Assembly: GCA_947476295.1 (NCBI GenBank)
Contig: CANJQC010000011.1
Span: 1 to 64,000 of the forward strand
Direction: 5' to 3'
Length of the DNA stretch: 64,000 nt
Source: Planctomycetaceae bacterium
GTDB lineage: Bacteria; Planctomycetota; Planctomycetia; Planctomycetales; Planctomycetaceae
Part shown: one piece after another, positions 19,609-28,739 of the stretch
Layout: every line of letters starts with the position of its first letter
How positions within the stretch are numbered: the first letter of the stretch is position 1
The notes under the pieces: model-generated
Database searches by the model: none
Seen by the model: only the letters and a program-made list of their open reading frames with translations
Told to the model about the DNA's origin: nothing
Program-made: the position numbers and the translations under genes

Positions 19609-21066
19609 TCAAAAGAGTCCTGCGATCGGATCGCCATGATAGATATGGTGGGGGCGTTTGAGTTCGTCATTCCAAGCGGCGGTTCCGGGGATGCCCATTG
19701 CGCGATAGATCGTGGCTGCGAGGTTTTCGGGTTGCTGAGCATCGAAAGCGGGATAAGCGCCGTTTTTGTCAGAAGCACCGATCACAACGCCGCCTTTCGT
19801 ACCGCCGCCAGCGACAAAGACCGTTTGCACGGCTCCCCAATGATCGCGCCCGGCCTTGCATCCCGGGCTGCGGTTGGCTGCGTTGACCTTGGGGGTGCGG
19901 CCCATCTCGCCGACCATGACGATCAGTGTCTCATCCAGCATCCCGAGCGATTGCAGGTCATCGAGCAATGCGGACAGCGCCTGGTCCGTCGGCGGCAGCA
20001 GGCAGTCACGCAGCAACGGGAAATTGTTATCGTGAGTGTCCCACGCTTCGTTGTTGCCGAGATTCACCTGGACGAGGTTGACCCCGGCCTGAACCAGTTG
20101 CCTGGCCATCAACAACGACCAGCCGAACGCATTGCGGCCGTAACGATCGAGCGTTTGAGGGGCCGCGTTATGCACATCAAACGCACGCTGCACGCTGGTG
20201 TCCGTCAGCAGAGAGATCGCCGACTGACGATGTCGATCAAAGGACGCAATTGCAGCCGTCTGCTCAAGATCGCGACGCTGCAGATCCAACATCGATCGAA
20301 GGCTGTCACGGTCCACCAGTCGGGACCGACTGAGCCCCTGAGGCAGACTGAGGTTCGGCGACTGAAACTTCAGGTCATCGTTTCGCTCGCGACCTCGGAC
20401 AAAATGAAACTCGTAGTCAGGATAAGCACCATATGACTTCGGGTTGAACGGCGACGCTTCGATGAACCAGGGATCGCGCTGGCTTCCCATCATTCCGCCG
20501 AACTGACCAGGGAGAATTCGGCCGGTGTTGTGTATGAGCCGTTCCGGAAGAACGACAGCCGGCGGCAGGTTGTTGATTCGTCTGGGAACCGCATCGCCAA
20601 CGATCGATGCAATCGAAGGCCAATCGGTCGATTGCGGCTTCACGGGGCTGTAGCCGGGCGGCATCAGAGTGCGTCCGGTAAGAATCGACGTGTGCCCTTG
20701 TGAGTGTTCGTTGTGCGGCGTCGTCAGCGAACGGATCAGACTCCAGTTCTGGCTGCGAGCTGCAAGCAACGGCAAGTGTTCGCAGACGAAGAGGCCGGGC
20801 GTCTGCGTGGCGATCGCAGAGAACTCACCGCGAATGTCCAGCGGTGCATCGGGCTTGGGGTCGAAGCTGTCGTGCTGCGTGAGGCCACCGGAGAGAAATA
20901 TAAAGATGACAGACTTCGCAGTACCACCAAGTTGAGGTGCCGAAACAATGTCGGCAGCGCGAAGTGCATCGACATGATTCATGCCAAGCCCGAGCAGCCC
21001 CACCGAGCCTGCCTGCAACATGGTCCGCCGACTCATCGCAGGATGTCGAGGATGCGACAACGGCAT
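19609..21066 (-). CDS. DUF1501 protein, first gene of a DUF1501-DUF1549-DUF1501 operon
   Basis: Starting at the ATG at 21066 the protein has 485 residues; the ORF track extends 68 residues further upstream to 21270, into the end of the FG-GAP gene, which is not credible. An alternative start is the ATG at 21036. The leader MSRRTMLQAGSVGLLGLGMN has the paired arginines and hydrophobic core of Tat signals. Family motifs are VIFIFLSGGLTQHDSFDPKPDAP, EHLPLLAARSQNWSLIRSL, LLMARQLVQAGVNLVQVNLG and MVGEMGRTPKVN. It belongs to a different DUF1501 subgroup from the neighbour at 15763, because the middle is longer and the order of blocks near GGMMGSQRDPWFIEASP is distinctive. It lies 27 bp before the DUF1549 gene. 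Confidence 0.9.
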   Translation of the reverse strand: MPLSHPRHPAMSRRTMLQAGSVGLLGLGMNHVDALRAADIVSAPQLGGTAKSVIFIFLSGGLTQHDSFDPKPDAPLDIRGEFSAIATQTPGLFVCEHLPLLAARSQNWSLIRSLTTPHNEHSQGHTSILTGRTLMPPGYSPVKPQSTDWPSIASIVGDAVPRRINNLPPAVVLPERLIHNTGRILPGQFGGMMGSQRDPWFIEASPFNPKSYGAYPDYEFHFVRGRERNDDLKFQSPNLSLPQGLSRSRLVDRDSLRSMLDLQRRDLEQTAAIASFDRHRQSAISLLTDTSVQRAFDVHNAAPQTLDRYGRNAFGWSLLMARQLVQAGVNLVQVNLGNNEAWDTHDNNFPLLRDCLLPPTDQALSALLDDLQSLGMLDETLIVMVGEMGRTPKVNAANRSPGCKAGRDHWGAVQTVFVAGGGTKGGVVIGASDKNGAYPAFDAQQPENLAATIYRAMGIPGTAAWNDELKRPHHIYHGDPIAGLF

Positions 21067-21190
21067 ACGGGGCTCCCTGATGTCTCGAAAATCGAAAATG
21101 ATCGAACTAACGGTCGTAACATATCCAATTTTGGAACTCCCGTCCCGAACAAATCTCGAAACCGGATCGACGTTCCGCTCATTCTCTGCA

Positions 21191-21209
21191 TTGAACGATG
21201 ATCGTTCAA
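21191..21209. promoter_or_regulatory. Perfect inverted repeat, possible operator or terminator stem
   Basis: TTGAACGAT-G-ATCGTTCAA is a perfect 9+9 palindrome with a one-base centre. It lies 5 bp after the stop codon of the FG-GAP fragment and about 125 bp before the start of the DUF1501 gene, both on the minus strand. The single-base centre argues for a dimeric protein-binding site more than an RNA hairpin; no T-run follows it. Confidence 0.4.
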
Positions 21210-21214
21210 CTACA

Positions 21215-21784
21215 TTATTGTGGACCTTCGTTCTTCCACCATCGGAGTTCGTTTGCGCCACGCTCCGCACAGGCCACGATATCGAGTCGTCCGTCGTGAT
21301 CGAGATCGGCCAGAATCACCGTCACGGCGTTGGGCCAGTTCTCCTTGATGATGTGGTACTGCCAGCTTTGCGTCGGATCACCCGTGTTCTCGAACCAGGC
21401 GATGCGCCCCTGCGGACTCCAGCCAGTGGCCACGACATCCCGATCGCCGTCGCCGTCCAGATCTTCAGCGACCGCTTCAAATCCCTGAGGAAAACTGGAA
21501 CCAATCGAATGCTTGTGCCATTCCGCTCCGGTTCCCGGCCCTCCGACGTTTTCATTCCACGCCAACTGATGGGACTCCGGCGACTCGTTGCCGACTCCGG
21601 CCGCGATCCCCAAAGCCATCACAATATCGAGATCTCCGTCTGCGTCAAAGTCTGCCAGCGCAACGTCGTAAGACCCCGGCACTTCACAGTGCCATTTCAA
21701 TCGGATGACTGCGAAGTTTCGGAAATGAGATTCTAAAGTCGGCGTCGCGCCAGCTTTTTGCGATCGTATACTGCGCCATGCCAC
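21215..21784 (-). CDS. FG-GAP/VCBS repeat protein, short and probably N-terminally truncated
   Basis: The protein has up to 189 residues. Three Ca-binding-type repeats are clear: VALADFDADGDLDIVMA, AVAEDLDGDGDRDVVATG and VILADLDHDGRLDIVAC, with intervening WNENVGGPGTG and WFENTGDPTQSW strands. Full-length FG-GAP/VCBS proteins of planctomycetes have a signal peptide and several more repeats forming a seven-bladed propeller. Here the first ~35 residues look unlike a leader or a repeat, so I infer that the 5' part has been lost or replaced. It sits directly upstream of the DUF1501 operon, where such proteins are often found. It may be a pseudogene. Confidence 0.6.
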   Translation of the reverse strand: MAWRSIRSQKAGATPTLESHFRNFAVIRLKWHCEVPGSYDVALADFDADGDLDIVMALGIAAGVGNESPESHQLAWNENVGGPGTGAEWHKHSIGSSFPQGFEAVAEDLDGDGDRDVVATGWSPQGRIAWFENTGDPTQSWQYHIIKENWPNAVTVILADLDHDGRLDIVACAERGANELRWWKNEGPQ

Positions 21785-21963
21785 GTGAGTATTGATGCTG
21801 AACCTGATCCTCTTTCAGTATCGACGATCCGATAATTCTCGGACCTGATGTCAAAGTAGTCTGCAACTTCCCTGACAGTTCGATGCTGAAAACATTGATC
21901 GTAGATGTTTCGTCCTTCTACGAGTGCAATATCCTTGTTGAACGCATTTGAACGGGCGACAGG

Positions 21964-22449
21964 CTACGTGGTTTCGAATACGCCACGGTCTCGATTTTTA
22001 CGAACTTCCAACGGGTTAAAGACGTGGCCGCTCATGGTGATCCAGACGCCGGCAACTGGTTGCGTGAGGACTACTCCGATCGCCATGCCAACGTTGAATG
22101 TCGCATCACTATTATGGAAATTTGCAGGCTGCATCGCACCTGTCAGCACAATCCGTTTGTTGGGTATTCCGCTGAGCAGGCGGGCTGTTTCAATCATGGT
22201 GTCAGTGCCATGCGTGATTACGATGTGGTTCTCCGGACAACGTTCCACAGCCTTCCGTACAAGCTGCCGATCTTCGGGTGTCATGTCCAGACTGTCCTTC
22301 CGCAGCACAGATTCGATCGTATATTCAAATCTAACCGGCAAATCCAACAGCATTCTTTCAACGCCTGGTGCTCCGACCTGATATTCGCTCAATTGATCGA
22401 AATAGATCTTATCAATCGTGCCGCCAACGGTGATAAATCGGAGTTTCAT
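21964..22449 (-). CDS. Short asparaginase-like protein (N-terminal asparaginase domain only)
   Basis: The protein has 161 residues. It begins MKLRFITVGGTIDKIYFD, which contains the G-G-T-I-D motif with the catalytic threonine of type I/II asparaginases, and has the second catalytic block HIVITHGTDTMIETARLL and then KRIVLTGAMQPANFHNSDA. It ends at VRKNRDRGVFETT. Canonical asparaginases are 320-350 residues with a second domain, but a family of ~160-residue proteins consisting of the N-terminal domain alone is known in bacteria, so this is probably complete. The activity of the short form is not assured. It is the last clear gene of the minus-strand metabolic run, 24 bp after the GNAT-MazG gene. 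Confidence 0.8.
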   Translation of the reverse strand: MKLRFITVGGTIDKIYFDQLSEYQVGAPGVERMLLDLPVRFEYTIESVLRKDSLDMTPEDRQLVRKAVERCPENHIVITHGTDTMIETARLLSGIPNKRIVLTGAMQPANFHNSDATFNVGMAIGVVLTQPVAGVWITMSGHVFNPLEVRKNRDRGVFETT

Positions 22450-22473
22450 AATTTGCCTATTACCACCTTCAAG

Positions 22474-23964
22474 TTAGCTATTCTGTTTTGGTTCACGGCG
22501 TTTGGCCGCTTGATAGGCATCTTCCATTTCCCGGAGTGTGGCGGCATGCATGCTGCGCCCCTCACTCTTCATTGCCGCTTCGATCGCCTGAAACCGCCGC
22601 GAAAATTTTGCGTTGCTGCTGCGGAGAGCTTCTTCGGGATTGATGCCCCAGCGACGACCAATATTGGCGAGGACAAACAATACATCCCCCAGTTCAGATT
22701 CAGCTTTGTCTTTTATGGCGGGTTGGAGCGGTTGGTCGGCGATGATTGCTGAATCGACGGTTGCAAGGATTGTCGGAATGACGTTTGATCCGAAGAGTTC
22801 CACTGCCAATTCAGACAACTCCTCATTCAGCTTGTCAAACAACATGCGTCGATCAGGGAAATCATAGCCCACCGCGGCTGCTCGCGCCGTGATGCGTGCA
22901 GTGCGTGCGAGTTCCGGTAACGCGAGTGGGATTCCTTCCAACTGCGATTCGCGAGTCGGTTTTTCCTGTCGTTTAATGGCGTACCAGTTGCGTCTGACGT
23001 CATCTGTCGTCGAAGCCTCCACGTCACTGAACACATGCGGATGACGACGAACCATTTTGTCGGCGATTCGTCGCACGACGTCAGTCAGCAGGAAACGTTG
23101 TTCGTCAGCCGCAATTTGTGAATCCAGAATAACTTGGAGTAACACGTCTCCCAACTCTTCGCAAATGGCCTCGTTGTCGTCTGCGTCGATCGCTTCGAGC
23201 AACTCGTAAGTTTCTTCCAACGTATAAGGCTTGATCGTCTTCATCGTTTGCTGACGATCCCACGGACATCCATTCGGAGCTCGCAGCCGTGCAACCACTT
23301 CGCAGAGTCGTCGAAATTCTGGCAGCAGTAATTCAAATTCTGGCGGCGTGCCTAGCTGAGGAGTCATCGCTGCGAGTGCGGAAACAAGCGGAGGTGCCGT
23401 AGGTGGCTTTGTCTTGAGGTAAATGATTTTAGAATCTTGGGGACCATAGAATTCCGGAAGGTCCGCAATCTGCTGGTAACCACAGCGGTCATAAAACTTC
23501 CGTGTCGGCAGATAGTGTTCACGACCGGATGTTTCCACGTAAATGCGGGCCTCGTCTTGGGCAAAGATGAGTTCTTCAGTGACAGACATGAGCCACTTCC
23601 CCATACCGTGTCGCTGCGCATCGCGATGCACGGCAATCCAGAAGATGTCGAAACTGCTGGCCGTACAGGCGATCGGGCCGTAACACGAGTATCCAACCGT
23701 GCGTCCATCAATCTCGGCAAAGGCAAAAAAATATCCAGAGGCTTCGCCCTTTCGCAGTCGTTCTTCAACAAGTTCAACCGCAACATCGACCTCCGCCGGA
23801 TAAAAGAAACCCGTCGACTCCACAATCGCACGCACCGTCGCCAGATCCTGCTCCTGCACGTCATAACGCAGTGTGATCGAATTGTTAGTAAGGCCTGATG
23901 CGGGAATGGCCGGAAAGTTCATGGTGGGATGATTTTCGTGGTGGATTGATATTTGCAGACGCAT
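22474..23964 (-). CDS. mazG: GNAT acetyltransferase fused to MazG nucleoside triphosphate pyrophosphohydrolase
   Basis: The ATG at 23964 follows GGCGGGGGTGA in the end of ribD, overlapping its stop closely, so translation is probably coupled; the ATG at 23922 is an alternative. The protein has about 496 residues. Residues ~30-190 are a GNAT domain: SGYFFAFAEIDGRTVGYSCYGP, FWIAVHRDAQRHGMGKWLM (the acetyl-CoA loop) and FYDRCGYQQIADLPEFYG. Residues ~220-490 are a full two-repeat MazG: LRAPNGCPWDRQQTMKTIKPY, EETYELLEAID with EELGDVLLQVILDSQIA, and the second copy KLNEELSELAVELFG with ESELGDVLFVLANIGRRWG. MazG hydrolyses NTPs to NMP and PPi. The acetyl acceptor is unknown. The join is in one uninterrupted frame. 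Confidence 0.85.
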   Translation of the reverse strand: MRLQISIHHENHPTMNFPAIPASGLTNNSITLRYDVQEQDLATVRAIVESTGFFYPAEVDVAVELVEERLRKGEASGYFFAFAEIDGRTVGYSCYGPIACTASSFDIFWIAVHRDAQRHGMGKWLMSVTEELIFAQDEARIYVETSGREHYLPTRKFYDRCGYQQIADLPEFYGPQDSKIIYLKTKPPTAPPLVSALAAMTPQLGTPPEFELLLPEFRRLCEVVARLRAPNGCPWDRQQTMKTIKPYTLEETYELLEAIDADDNEAICEELGDVLLQVILDSQIAADEQRFLLTDVVRRIADKMVRRHPHVFSDVEASTTDDVRRNWYAIKRQEKPTRESQLEGIPLALPELARTARITARAAAVGYDFPDRRMLFDKLNEELSELAVELFGSNVIPTILATVDSAIIADQPLQPAIKDKAESELGDVLFVLANIGRRWGINPEEALRSSNAKFSRRFQAIEAAMKSEGRSMHAATLREMEDAYQAAKRREPKQNS

Positions 23965-23966
23965 GC

Positions 23967-25082
23967 TCACCCCCGCCTAATATCCGCTTCGATCAGGAGG
24001 TCATCGCCGATTGAAGTGTGGCGAAGATGCTGCACGTTAGGGATTTTCGGGATTGAATCACGACCTAAACCACCGAGGGGGCCAAGAGCCGAACTGCCAC
24101 CTGTCAGGCGCGGTGCAATGAAGATATGAACTTCGTCGATCAATGACGAGTCAAACAGACTTCCGAGAATTTCAGAGCCGGCTTCCGTCAGCACATTTGT
24201 GCAGCCGCGACGTCCAAGGTCTGCCATGACCGCATGCAGATCGATTCGTCCCGGTTTTGTAACAGCACATGGCAGTACTTCGACTTCAAGGGATTTGAGT
24301 CGTTCGATGTTCTTTTCAGAAATGTGATCGGCAACACAGACCAGAACCGGGCCTTGTGAGCGTGATTTGACCAACTTCGTGTCGGCGTGCAGCGATGATC
24401 CATCCGCATCGATAACCACACGCAGCGGGATGCGTGCTCCTGTGGGTCTGGCCGTCAACAGCGGATCATCGCACCGTACGGTGCCCGCTCCGGTCATGAT
24501 GGCATCCATCCGACCTCGCAGTTGATGGACCACCGCACGGGAGGCGTCACTGCTGATCCATTTGGAATGCCCGGTCCGTGAGGCAATGCGGCCGTCGAGC
24601 GTCATCGCCCACTTGGCATGAATCCATGGGCGACGCTGCAGCATGAGCATTTCAAATGGGGCAATCAGGCGTCGTGATTCAGATTCACAAACTCCTACCG
24701 TGACCTGTAATCCCGCAGCTCGTAATCGCTGAATGCCTTGGCCAGCGACATGTGGTGCCGGATCTTGGCAACCCACAAACACACGCCGAAAGCCCGCTTG
24801 GATGACAGCATCCACGCAAGGTGGCGTTTTTCCGAAATGGCAACAGGGTTCAAGGGTCACATAGAGATCGTTACCGCGCGTGTCCAAGCCTGCAGCCTGA
24901 ATTGCATTAAGCTCAGCGTGAGCACCGCCAAACTGCTGGTGATAGCCGATTGATATGATCGCTCCGTCGGCAGTCGCCACCACAGCACCAACCATGGGAT
25001 TGGGTTCGACTTGACCTTCCCCATGCAGAGCGTACTGCAGGGCGACCTGCATCAATGGAACCGGATCGACTGAAACAGCCAT
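23967..25082 (-). CDS. ribD: Riboflavin biosynthesis bifunctional deaminase/reductase RibD
   Basis: The protein has 371 residues, the usual length for RibD. The N-terminal cytidine-deaminase-like domain shows the zinc site: GGAHAELNAI (His-Ala-Glu) and VTLEPCCHFGKTPPC (Pro-Cys-Cys...Cys). The C-terminal reductase domain shows HAKWAMTLDGRIASRTGHSKWIS, DAIMTGAGTVRCDDPLLTAR and VLTEAGSEILGSLF. RibD deaminates 2,5-diamino-6-ribosylamino-pyrimidinone phosphate and then reduces the ribosyl side chain, the second and third steps of riboflavin synthesis. It lies 5 bp after the glycosyltransferase gene and overlaps or abuts the GNAT-MazG start, so it belongs to the minus-strand operon. No other rib gene is in the window. 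Confidence 0.95.
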   Translation of the reverse strand: MAVSVDPVPLMQVALQYALHGEGQVEPNPMVGAVVATADGAIISIGYHQQFGGAHAELNAIQAAGLDTRGNDLYVTLEPCCHFGKTPPCVDAVIQAGFRRVFVGCQDPAPHVAGQGIQRLRAAGLQVTVGVCESESRRLIAPFEMLMLQRRPWIHAKWAMTLDGRIASRTGHSKWISSDASRAVVHQLRGRMDAIMTGAGTVRCDDPLLTARPTGARIPLRVVIDADGSSLHADTKLVKSRSQGPVLVCVADHISEKNIERLKSLEVEVLPCAVTKPGRIDLHAVMADLGRRGCTNVLTEAGSEILGSLFDSSLIDEVHIFIAPRLTGGSSALGPLGGLGRDSIPKIPNVQHLRHTSIGDDLLIEADIRRG

Positions 25083-25087
25083 AGTGC

Positions 25088-25846
25088 TTACCGCGTCGCC
25101 GCCGCGCCACAGTCGGATGTGAAACGCTGAATCATACCGCGTCGTTCCAGTTCTGCGTTGAGAACGGAACGGTAATGCGCCAGACGCACACCGGCATCGT
25201 CCAGCGAACCGCCGAACGACCGCGCTTCGTCCAGATAGATTCGAGGCACGGCAAATTCACGAATGTTCCAGCCAAGATCTGCGGCCTGCACCCACAGCTG
25301 CAGCGGCATCGCGTAGCCTTTGTCTGTGATGTCCAGTTGGGCCAATGAGGAAACGCGGTACGCCTTGAAGCCGCAAAAGGCATCCGTAATCGACAAGCCC
25401 AGCTGTTCATGCAGACAGGCCGTGATCCGTGAATTGATCTGTCGACGTTCTACGGGCGCCGCGGTGTCGCTTTCAAAATCTTTCAGGTAACGCGAACCGG
25501 AGACCATATCAAACGGAGACTCCCCTGTGACGTCGATGAGACCGGCAATCTCACGCACAAATTGCGGCTGATGCTGTCCGTCGCAATCCATCGTCACCAG
25601 GACGTCGAATCCTTGCTGCAGTGCATAGTCAAAGGCTGTACTCAGAGCCGCCCCGTAACCGAGATTTGGCGAATGCTGCTTCACCGCAACCGCAGGAAAC
25701 TGCTTCAGCACCTCACCGGTGCCGTCCGTTGAGCCATCATCGACTACAAGAATGTCATTAACGTGCTGCATCAGTTCACGTAGAACCCCCGCGACGTGTG
25801 AGACTTCGTTGTACACCGGCAAAGCAGTAAGAATGCGAGTTTTCAT
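25088..25846 (-). CDS. Family 2 glycosyltransferase (dolichyl-phosphate-mannose synthase-like)
   Basis: From the ATG at 25846 (MKTRILTALPVYNE) the protein has 252 residues; the track start at 25966 adds 40 residues without homology. The GT-A fold is shown by ALPVYNEVSHVAGVL, ILVVDDGSTDGTGEVL and the metal-binding VTMDCDGQHQPQ, with SGSRYLKD and DAFCGFKAYR later, as in DPM1-like enzymes that transfer sugars to polyprenyl phosphate. No C-terminal membrane segment is present. The acceptor cannot be told. The gene lies between argD and ribD with tight spacing on the ribD side (5 bp), and these neighbours give no functional hint. Confidence 0.88.
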   Translation of the reverse strand: MKTRILTALPVYNEVSHVAGVLRELMQHVNDILVVDDGSTDGTGEVLKQFPAVAVKQHSPNLGYGAALSTAFDYALQQGFDVLVTMDCDGQHQPQFVREIAGLIDVTGESPFDMVSGSRYLKDFESDTAAPVERRQINSRITACLHEQLGLSITDAFCGFKAYRVSSLAQLDITDKGYAMPLQLWVQAADLGWNIREFAVPRIYLDEARSFGGSLDDAGVRLAHYRSVLNAELERRGMIQRFTSDCGAAATR

Positions 25847-25983
25847 AATCAGAATGGTAGACCTGCCATTTTCGATGTCAATCTGACCTCCCATAAACTC
25901 CTGAAATGCTGGATTTCTGAGTACAATACCACGAGTGTCTGGCGCGGTTACAGTTTCACGTCTCATTCATGCCCATGCGGAAT

Positions 25984-27192
25984 CTATGCTTCATTCACCA
26001 TTTCTTCCAGTACTTCGGCGATCACTTGCAAGCCTTCCGTCAGTTCAGCGGATTTCACATTCAACGCTGGTAAAAGCCGAACGACTGTGTCGTTGGTCGC
26101 GTTGATCAGGACTCCACGTTCCATGCACTTTGCAACTGCTGGTGCAGACGCGATGCTCAGATCGATTCCAATCATCATGCCGCAGACGCGAATTTCGCGA
26201 ATAATGGGAAGTCGCTGCTGCAGTGCTTCCAACTGCACTCGGACGTCAGCGGCCAGTTGCTCTACGTGATCCAGAAGTCCTTCGCGTTCAATCGTCAAAC
26301 CCGTTGCGAGACCTGCCGCCATCGCCAATGAGTTACCTCCAAACGTACTGGCATGCATTCCAGGTCGCAGGTCACCGGCAAACTCATCCCGACAGATCAT
26401 AGCACCGCACGCAACGCCGGCCGCAATACCTTTTGCCATTGTAATGACGTCCGGCTGGACACCAGTCTGCTGATAGCCGAACCATGTTCCCGTGCGGCCC
26501 ATTCCGGTCTGCACTTCGTCGAAGATCAGCAGGAGACCGTGTTCGTCGCAAAGATCACGCAGTGCCTGCAGAAAACCGGGTTCGGGAATTCGTACGCCGC
26601 CTTCGCCCTGCACAGGTTCAATCATGATCCCGCAGGTTTCGTGGTCGATCAGGCTTCGCACGCCATCGATGTCATTCATCTTTGAATAGCGGAAGCCAGC
26701 CAGCATCGGCCCCAGTCCTTCATGATACTTGGGCTGAGCTGTCGCGGTGAGCGCACCGAACGTACGGCCGTGGAAACCGTGTTCAAACGTGATGATGCGA
26801 TAACGTCCTTGAGCCGATCCGTGGAGCCTGGCAAGTTTGATGGCTGCTTCGTTAGCTTCAGCTCCGCTATTGCAGAAGAATGCCTTTCCGAAACTGCGAG
26901 TACACAAAAACTCTGCAAAACGCCCCTGCTGTTCGGTATACCACGTATTCGGAACATGGATGAGTTTCGCAACCTGCTCCTGGATCGCTTCCACGACCGA
27001 TGGCGGTGAATATCCGAGAATGTTGCAGCCCCAGCCCGGAAACAAGTCCAGGTAACGTCGGCCGTCAGCGTCCCAGACATGTGATCCTTCGCCTCGTACT
27101 AGTGCAACCGGATAGCGACGATAATTCGGAATGACATATTCATCAAACAGATCAATGATGGCCTGACTCTTTGAGATGGCGACCTGTGACAT
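25984..27192 (-). CDS. argD: Acetylornithine aminotransferase
   Basis: The protein has 402 residues from the ATG at 27192, which is preceded by a good Shine-Dalgarno sequence (CCGGAGATTGTTC). It is a class III PLP aminotransferase: [62 protein letters not shown] and the PLP-lysine block [11 protein letters not shown], then [15 protein letters not shown]. The combination with argB 164 bp upstream on the same strand supports acetylornithine rather than another omega-amino acid as substrate: ArgD converts N-acetylglutamate semialdehyde and glutamate to N-acetylornithine and 2-oxoglutarate. An additional role as succinyldiaminopimelate aminotransferase is possible. Confidence 0.93.
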   Translation of the reverse strand: MSQVAISKSQAIIDLFDEYVIPNYRRYPVALVRGEGSHVWDADGRRYLDLFPGWGCNILGYSPPSVVEAIQEQVAKLIHVPNTWYTEQQGRFAEFLCTRSFGKAFFCNSGAEANEAAIKLARLHGSAQGRYRIITFEHGFHGRTFGALTATAQPKYHEGLGPMLAGFRYSKMNDIDGVRSLIDHETCGIMIEPVQGEGGVRIPEPGFLQALRDLCDEHGLLLIFDEVQTGMGRTGTWFGYQQTGVQPDVITMAKGIAAGVACGAMICRDEFAGDLRPGMHASTFGGNSLAMAAGLATGLTIEREGLLDHVEQLAADVRVQLEALQQRLPIIREIRVCGMMIGIDLSIASAPAVAKCMERGVLINATNDTVVRLLPALNVKSAELTEGLQVIAEVLEEMVNEA

Positions 27193-27356
27193 TGAACAAT
27201 CTCCGGGGGGAAATGGCGTGAAGTACGAGGAAATCAATCAGCGAGTTGCAGAATTGCTGAAGCTTAGTAGACACGACCCATTGTGCGAAGTTCACCCGTA
27301 GCTCAGTCGCTCCGCCGACGGAGATTCCCATTCTCTGATACGGTCTACCGTTCGCC

Positions 27357-28232
27357 TTACGGAACGATTTCCGTGCCAACTCCTGTATCAGAATAAATTT
27401 CCAGCAGCACGGAATGTGGCATTGAGGCATCGACGATGTGGACTTTTCGGACGCCAGCGTCGAGCGATTCCAGTGCGGCTTCGACTTTTGGAACCATTCC
27501 ACCCGCAATTGTGCCGTCCGCGATGAGCGCACGTACCTGGGCCGCAGTAACGTGGGAAAGTCGCGACGAAGGATCTGTGATATCGGTAAGGATGCCCGGA
27601 ATATCGCTCAGAAAAATCAACTTCTCTGCTGATAACGCGCGAGCGACGGCAGCGGCAGCGGTATCGGCGTTGACATTCAGTCGATGCCCGACACGACTTA
27701 GGGCAATGCTCGGAATAACGGGAATCGCACCGATGGAACAGATGCGGATGAGCGTGTCGATGTCTACTTCGGTCACATGGCCGACGTGTCCCAGATCTAC
27801 GGCATTGCCCTGTTCGCCCTTGAGCGTTAATTTTTCTGCGGTCAGGACATTTTCTGTTCCGAAATGCAAACCCGTTGATCGGCCACCGTTGCGATTGATG
27901 CGATCCACAATCGACTGACAGATGTCTTCGACAAGCACGCGCGAAACAATCTGCAGTGTCTGTTGATCGGTGAAACGTCGGCCTGCAACGAACTTTGCCT
28001 CAATCCCATCTGTGATCATGGCGGCACTGATCGCCTTGCCGCCCCCATGCACGATCACAGGTTTCATTCCCACTGTGGCCATGAAAACGACATCGGTGAG
28101 CAGCCTGTCGACAGCGGCAACATCGTCCAGTGTGCTCCCGCCGATCTTCACGACGACAAAACGGCCACGAAACCGCTGAATCCAGCTGAGAGCTTCGATC
28201 AGTACTTTTGCCTTGCGAATCGCTTCGTCCAT
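27357..28232 (-). CDS. argB: Acetylglutamate kinase
   Basis: The protein has 291 residues, a normal length. Amino acid kinase motifs are complete: [56 protein letters not shown] and [20 protein letters not shown], which are typical of N-acetylglutamate kinases. It phosphorylates N-acetyl-L-glutamate in the second step of arginine synthesis. It heads the minus-strand run argB-argD-GT2-ribD-GNAT/mazG-asparaginase. The 164 bp before argD carry no obvious terminator. Upstream, at 28233-28398, is the divergent promoter region shared with the riboswitch unit. Whether the arginine-feedback N-terminal helix is present is unclear; the N-terminal ~20 residues ([19 protein letters not shown]) could be it. 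Confidence 0.95.
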   Translation of the reverse strand: MDEAIRKAKVLIEALSWIQRFRGRFVVVKIGGSTLDDVAAVDRLLTDVVFMATVGMKPVIVHGGGKAISAAMITDGIEAKFVAGRRFTDQQTLQIVSRVLVEDICQSIVDRINRNGGRSTGLHFGTENVLTAEKLTLKGEQGNAVDLGHVGHVTEVDIDTLIRICSIGAIPVIPSIALSRVGHRLNVNADTAAAAVARALSAEKLIFLSDIPGILTDITDPSSRLSHVTAAQVRALIADGTIAGGMVPKVEAALESLDAGVRKVHIVDASMPHSVLLEIYSDTGVGTEIVP

Positions 28233-28398
28233 GAGTGTTCCGTTGTGTTTCTTGATGAAAGACTTGCTCTGATCGGTTTGCTCGCGGGGATAGATTCTAC
28301 GATTGCGGGAAAGTGAATCAACGGGCCCGACAGGTGTTGCATTCAGATTGTCGGTGATTAGAGTGTGTAAGGTCGAAGCATGTCCGTGCTATTGACAC

Positions 28399-28650
28399 TG
28401 TTTGGGTACTCGCGGGTGTTGCCAGGCGTCAGTTGCTGATGCATGAAACATGCGTGCGAGTGAAAAGGGAAGACGGTGACTGATACGTTGGTGTCAGGAT
28501 TCCGTCGCGGTCCCGCCGCTGTAATCGGGGACTGAACTTGCAATGGTCCACTGTGGAAGCGTCGATCTCTGTCTTCAACGACAGGTCATCGTTTTCTATG
28601 GGAAGGCGCAGGTTTGGGACGATCCGAAAGCCAGAAGACCTGCCCGAACA
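28399..28650 (+). ncRNA. Cobalamin riboswitch (AdoCbl/B12 aptamer)
   Basis: The segment shows the conserved parts of the cobalamin aptamer in the right order: GTGAAAAGGGAAGACGGTG, then GTCCCGCCGCTGTAA (cf. the usual CCGCxACTGT), a GGGAAGGCGCAG block and finally the B12 box AGCCAGAAGACCTGCC. The outer stem P1 can be drawn: TGTTTGGGTA at 28399-28408 pairs fully with TGCCCGAACA at 28641-28650 with two or so G-U pairs. An ACTCGC/GCGAGT stem lies inside. The total length of about 250 nt is normal. It lies on the plus strand, 200 bp ahead of a DUF1559 gene and not ahead of any B12 synthesis or transport gene. Confidence 0.88.
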
Positions 28651-28739
28651 GATCGCAGACGTCCCCTTCGCGGAAAGGTGTTGTCGGCATGAATCGCGTT
28701 CGTTGGTCTTGATCTCTAAGCCCGTTCGTAGAGTAGAGT

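Noticed and set aside
19387-20436. Plus-strand ORF of 349 aa
   Set aside because: Opposite the DUF1501 and DUF1549 genes, with typical shadow composition.
21785-21963. Open minus-strand frame after the asparaginase stop (VEGRNIYDQCFQHRTVREVAD...)
   Set aside because: It continues in the asparaginase frame after its TAG and looks protein-like, but asparaginase ends where the family ends and I could not match the rest to any family; left as a possible gene scrap.
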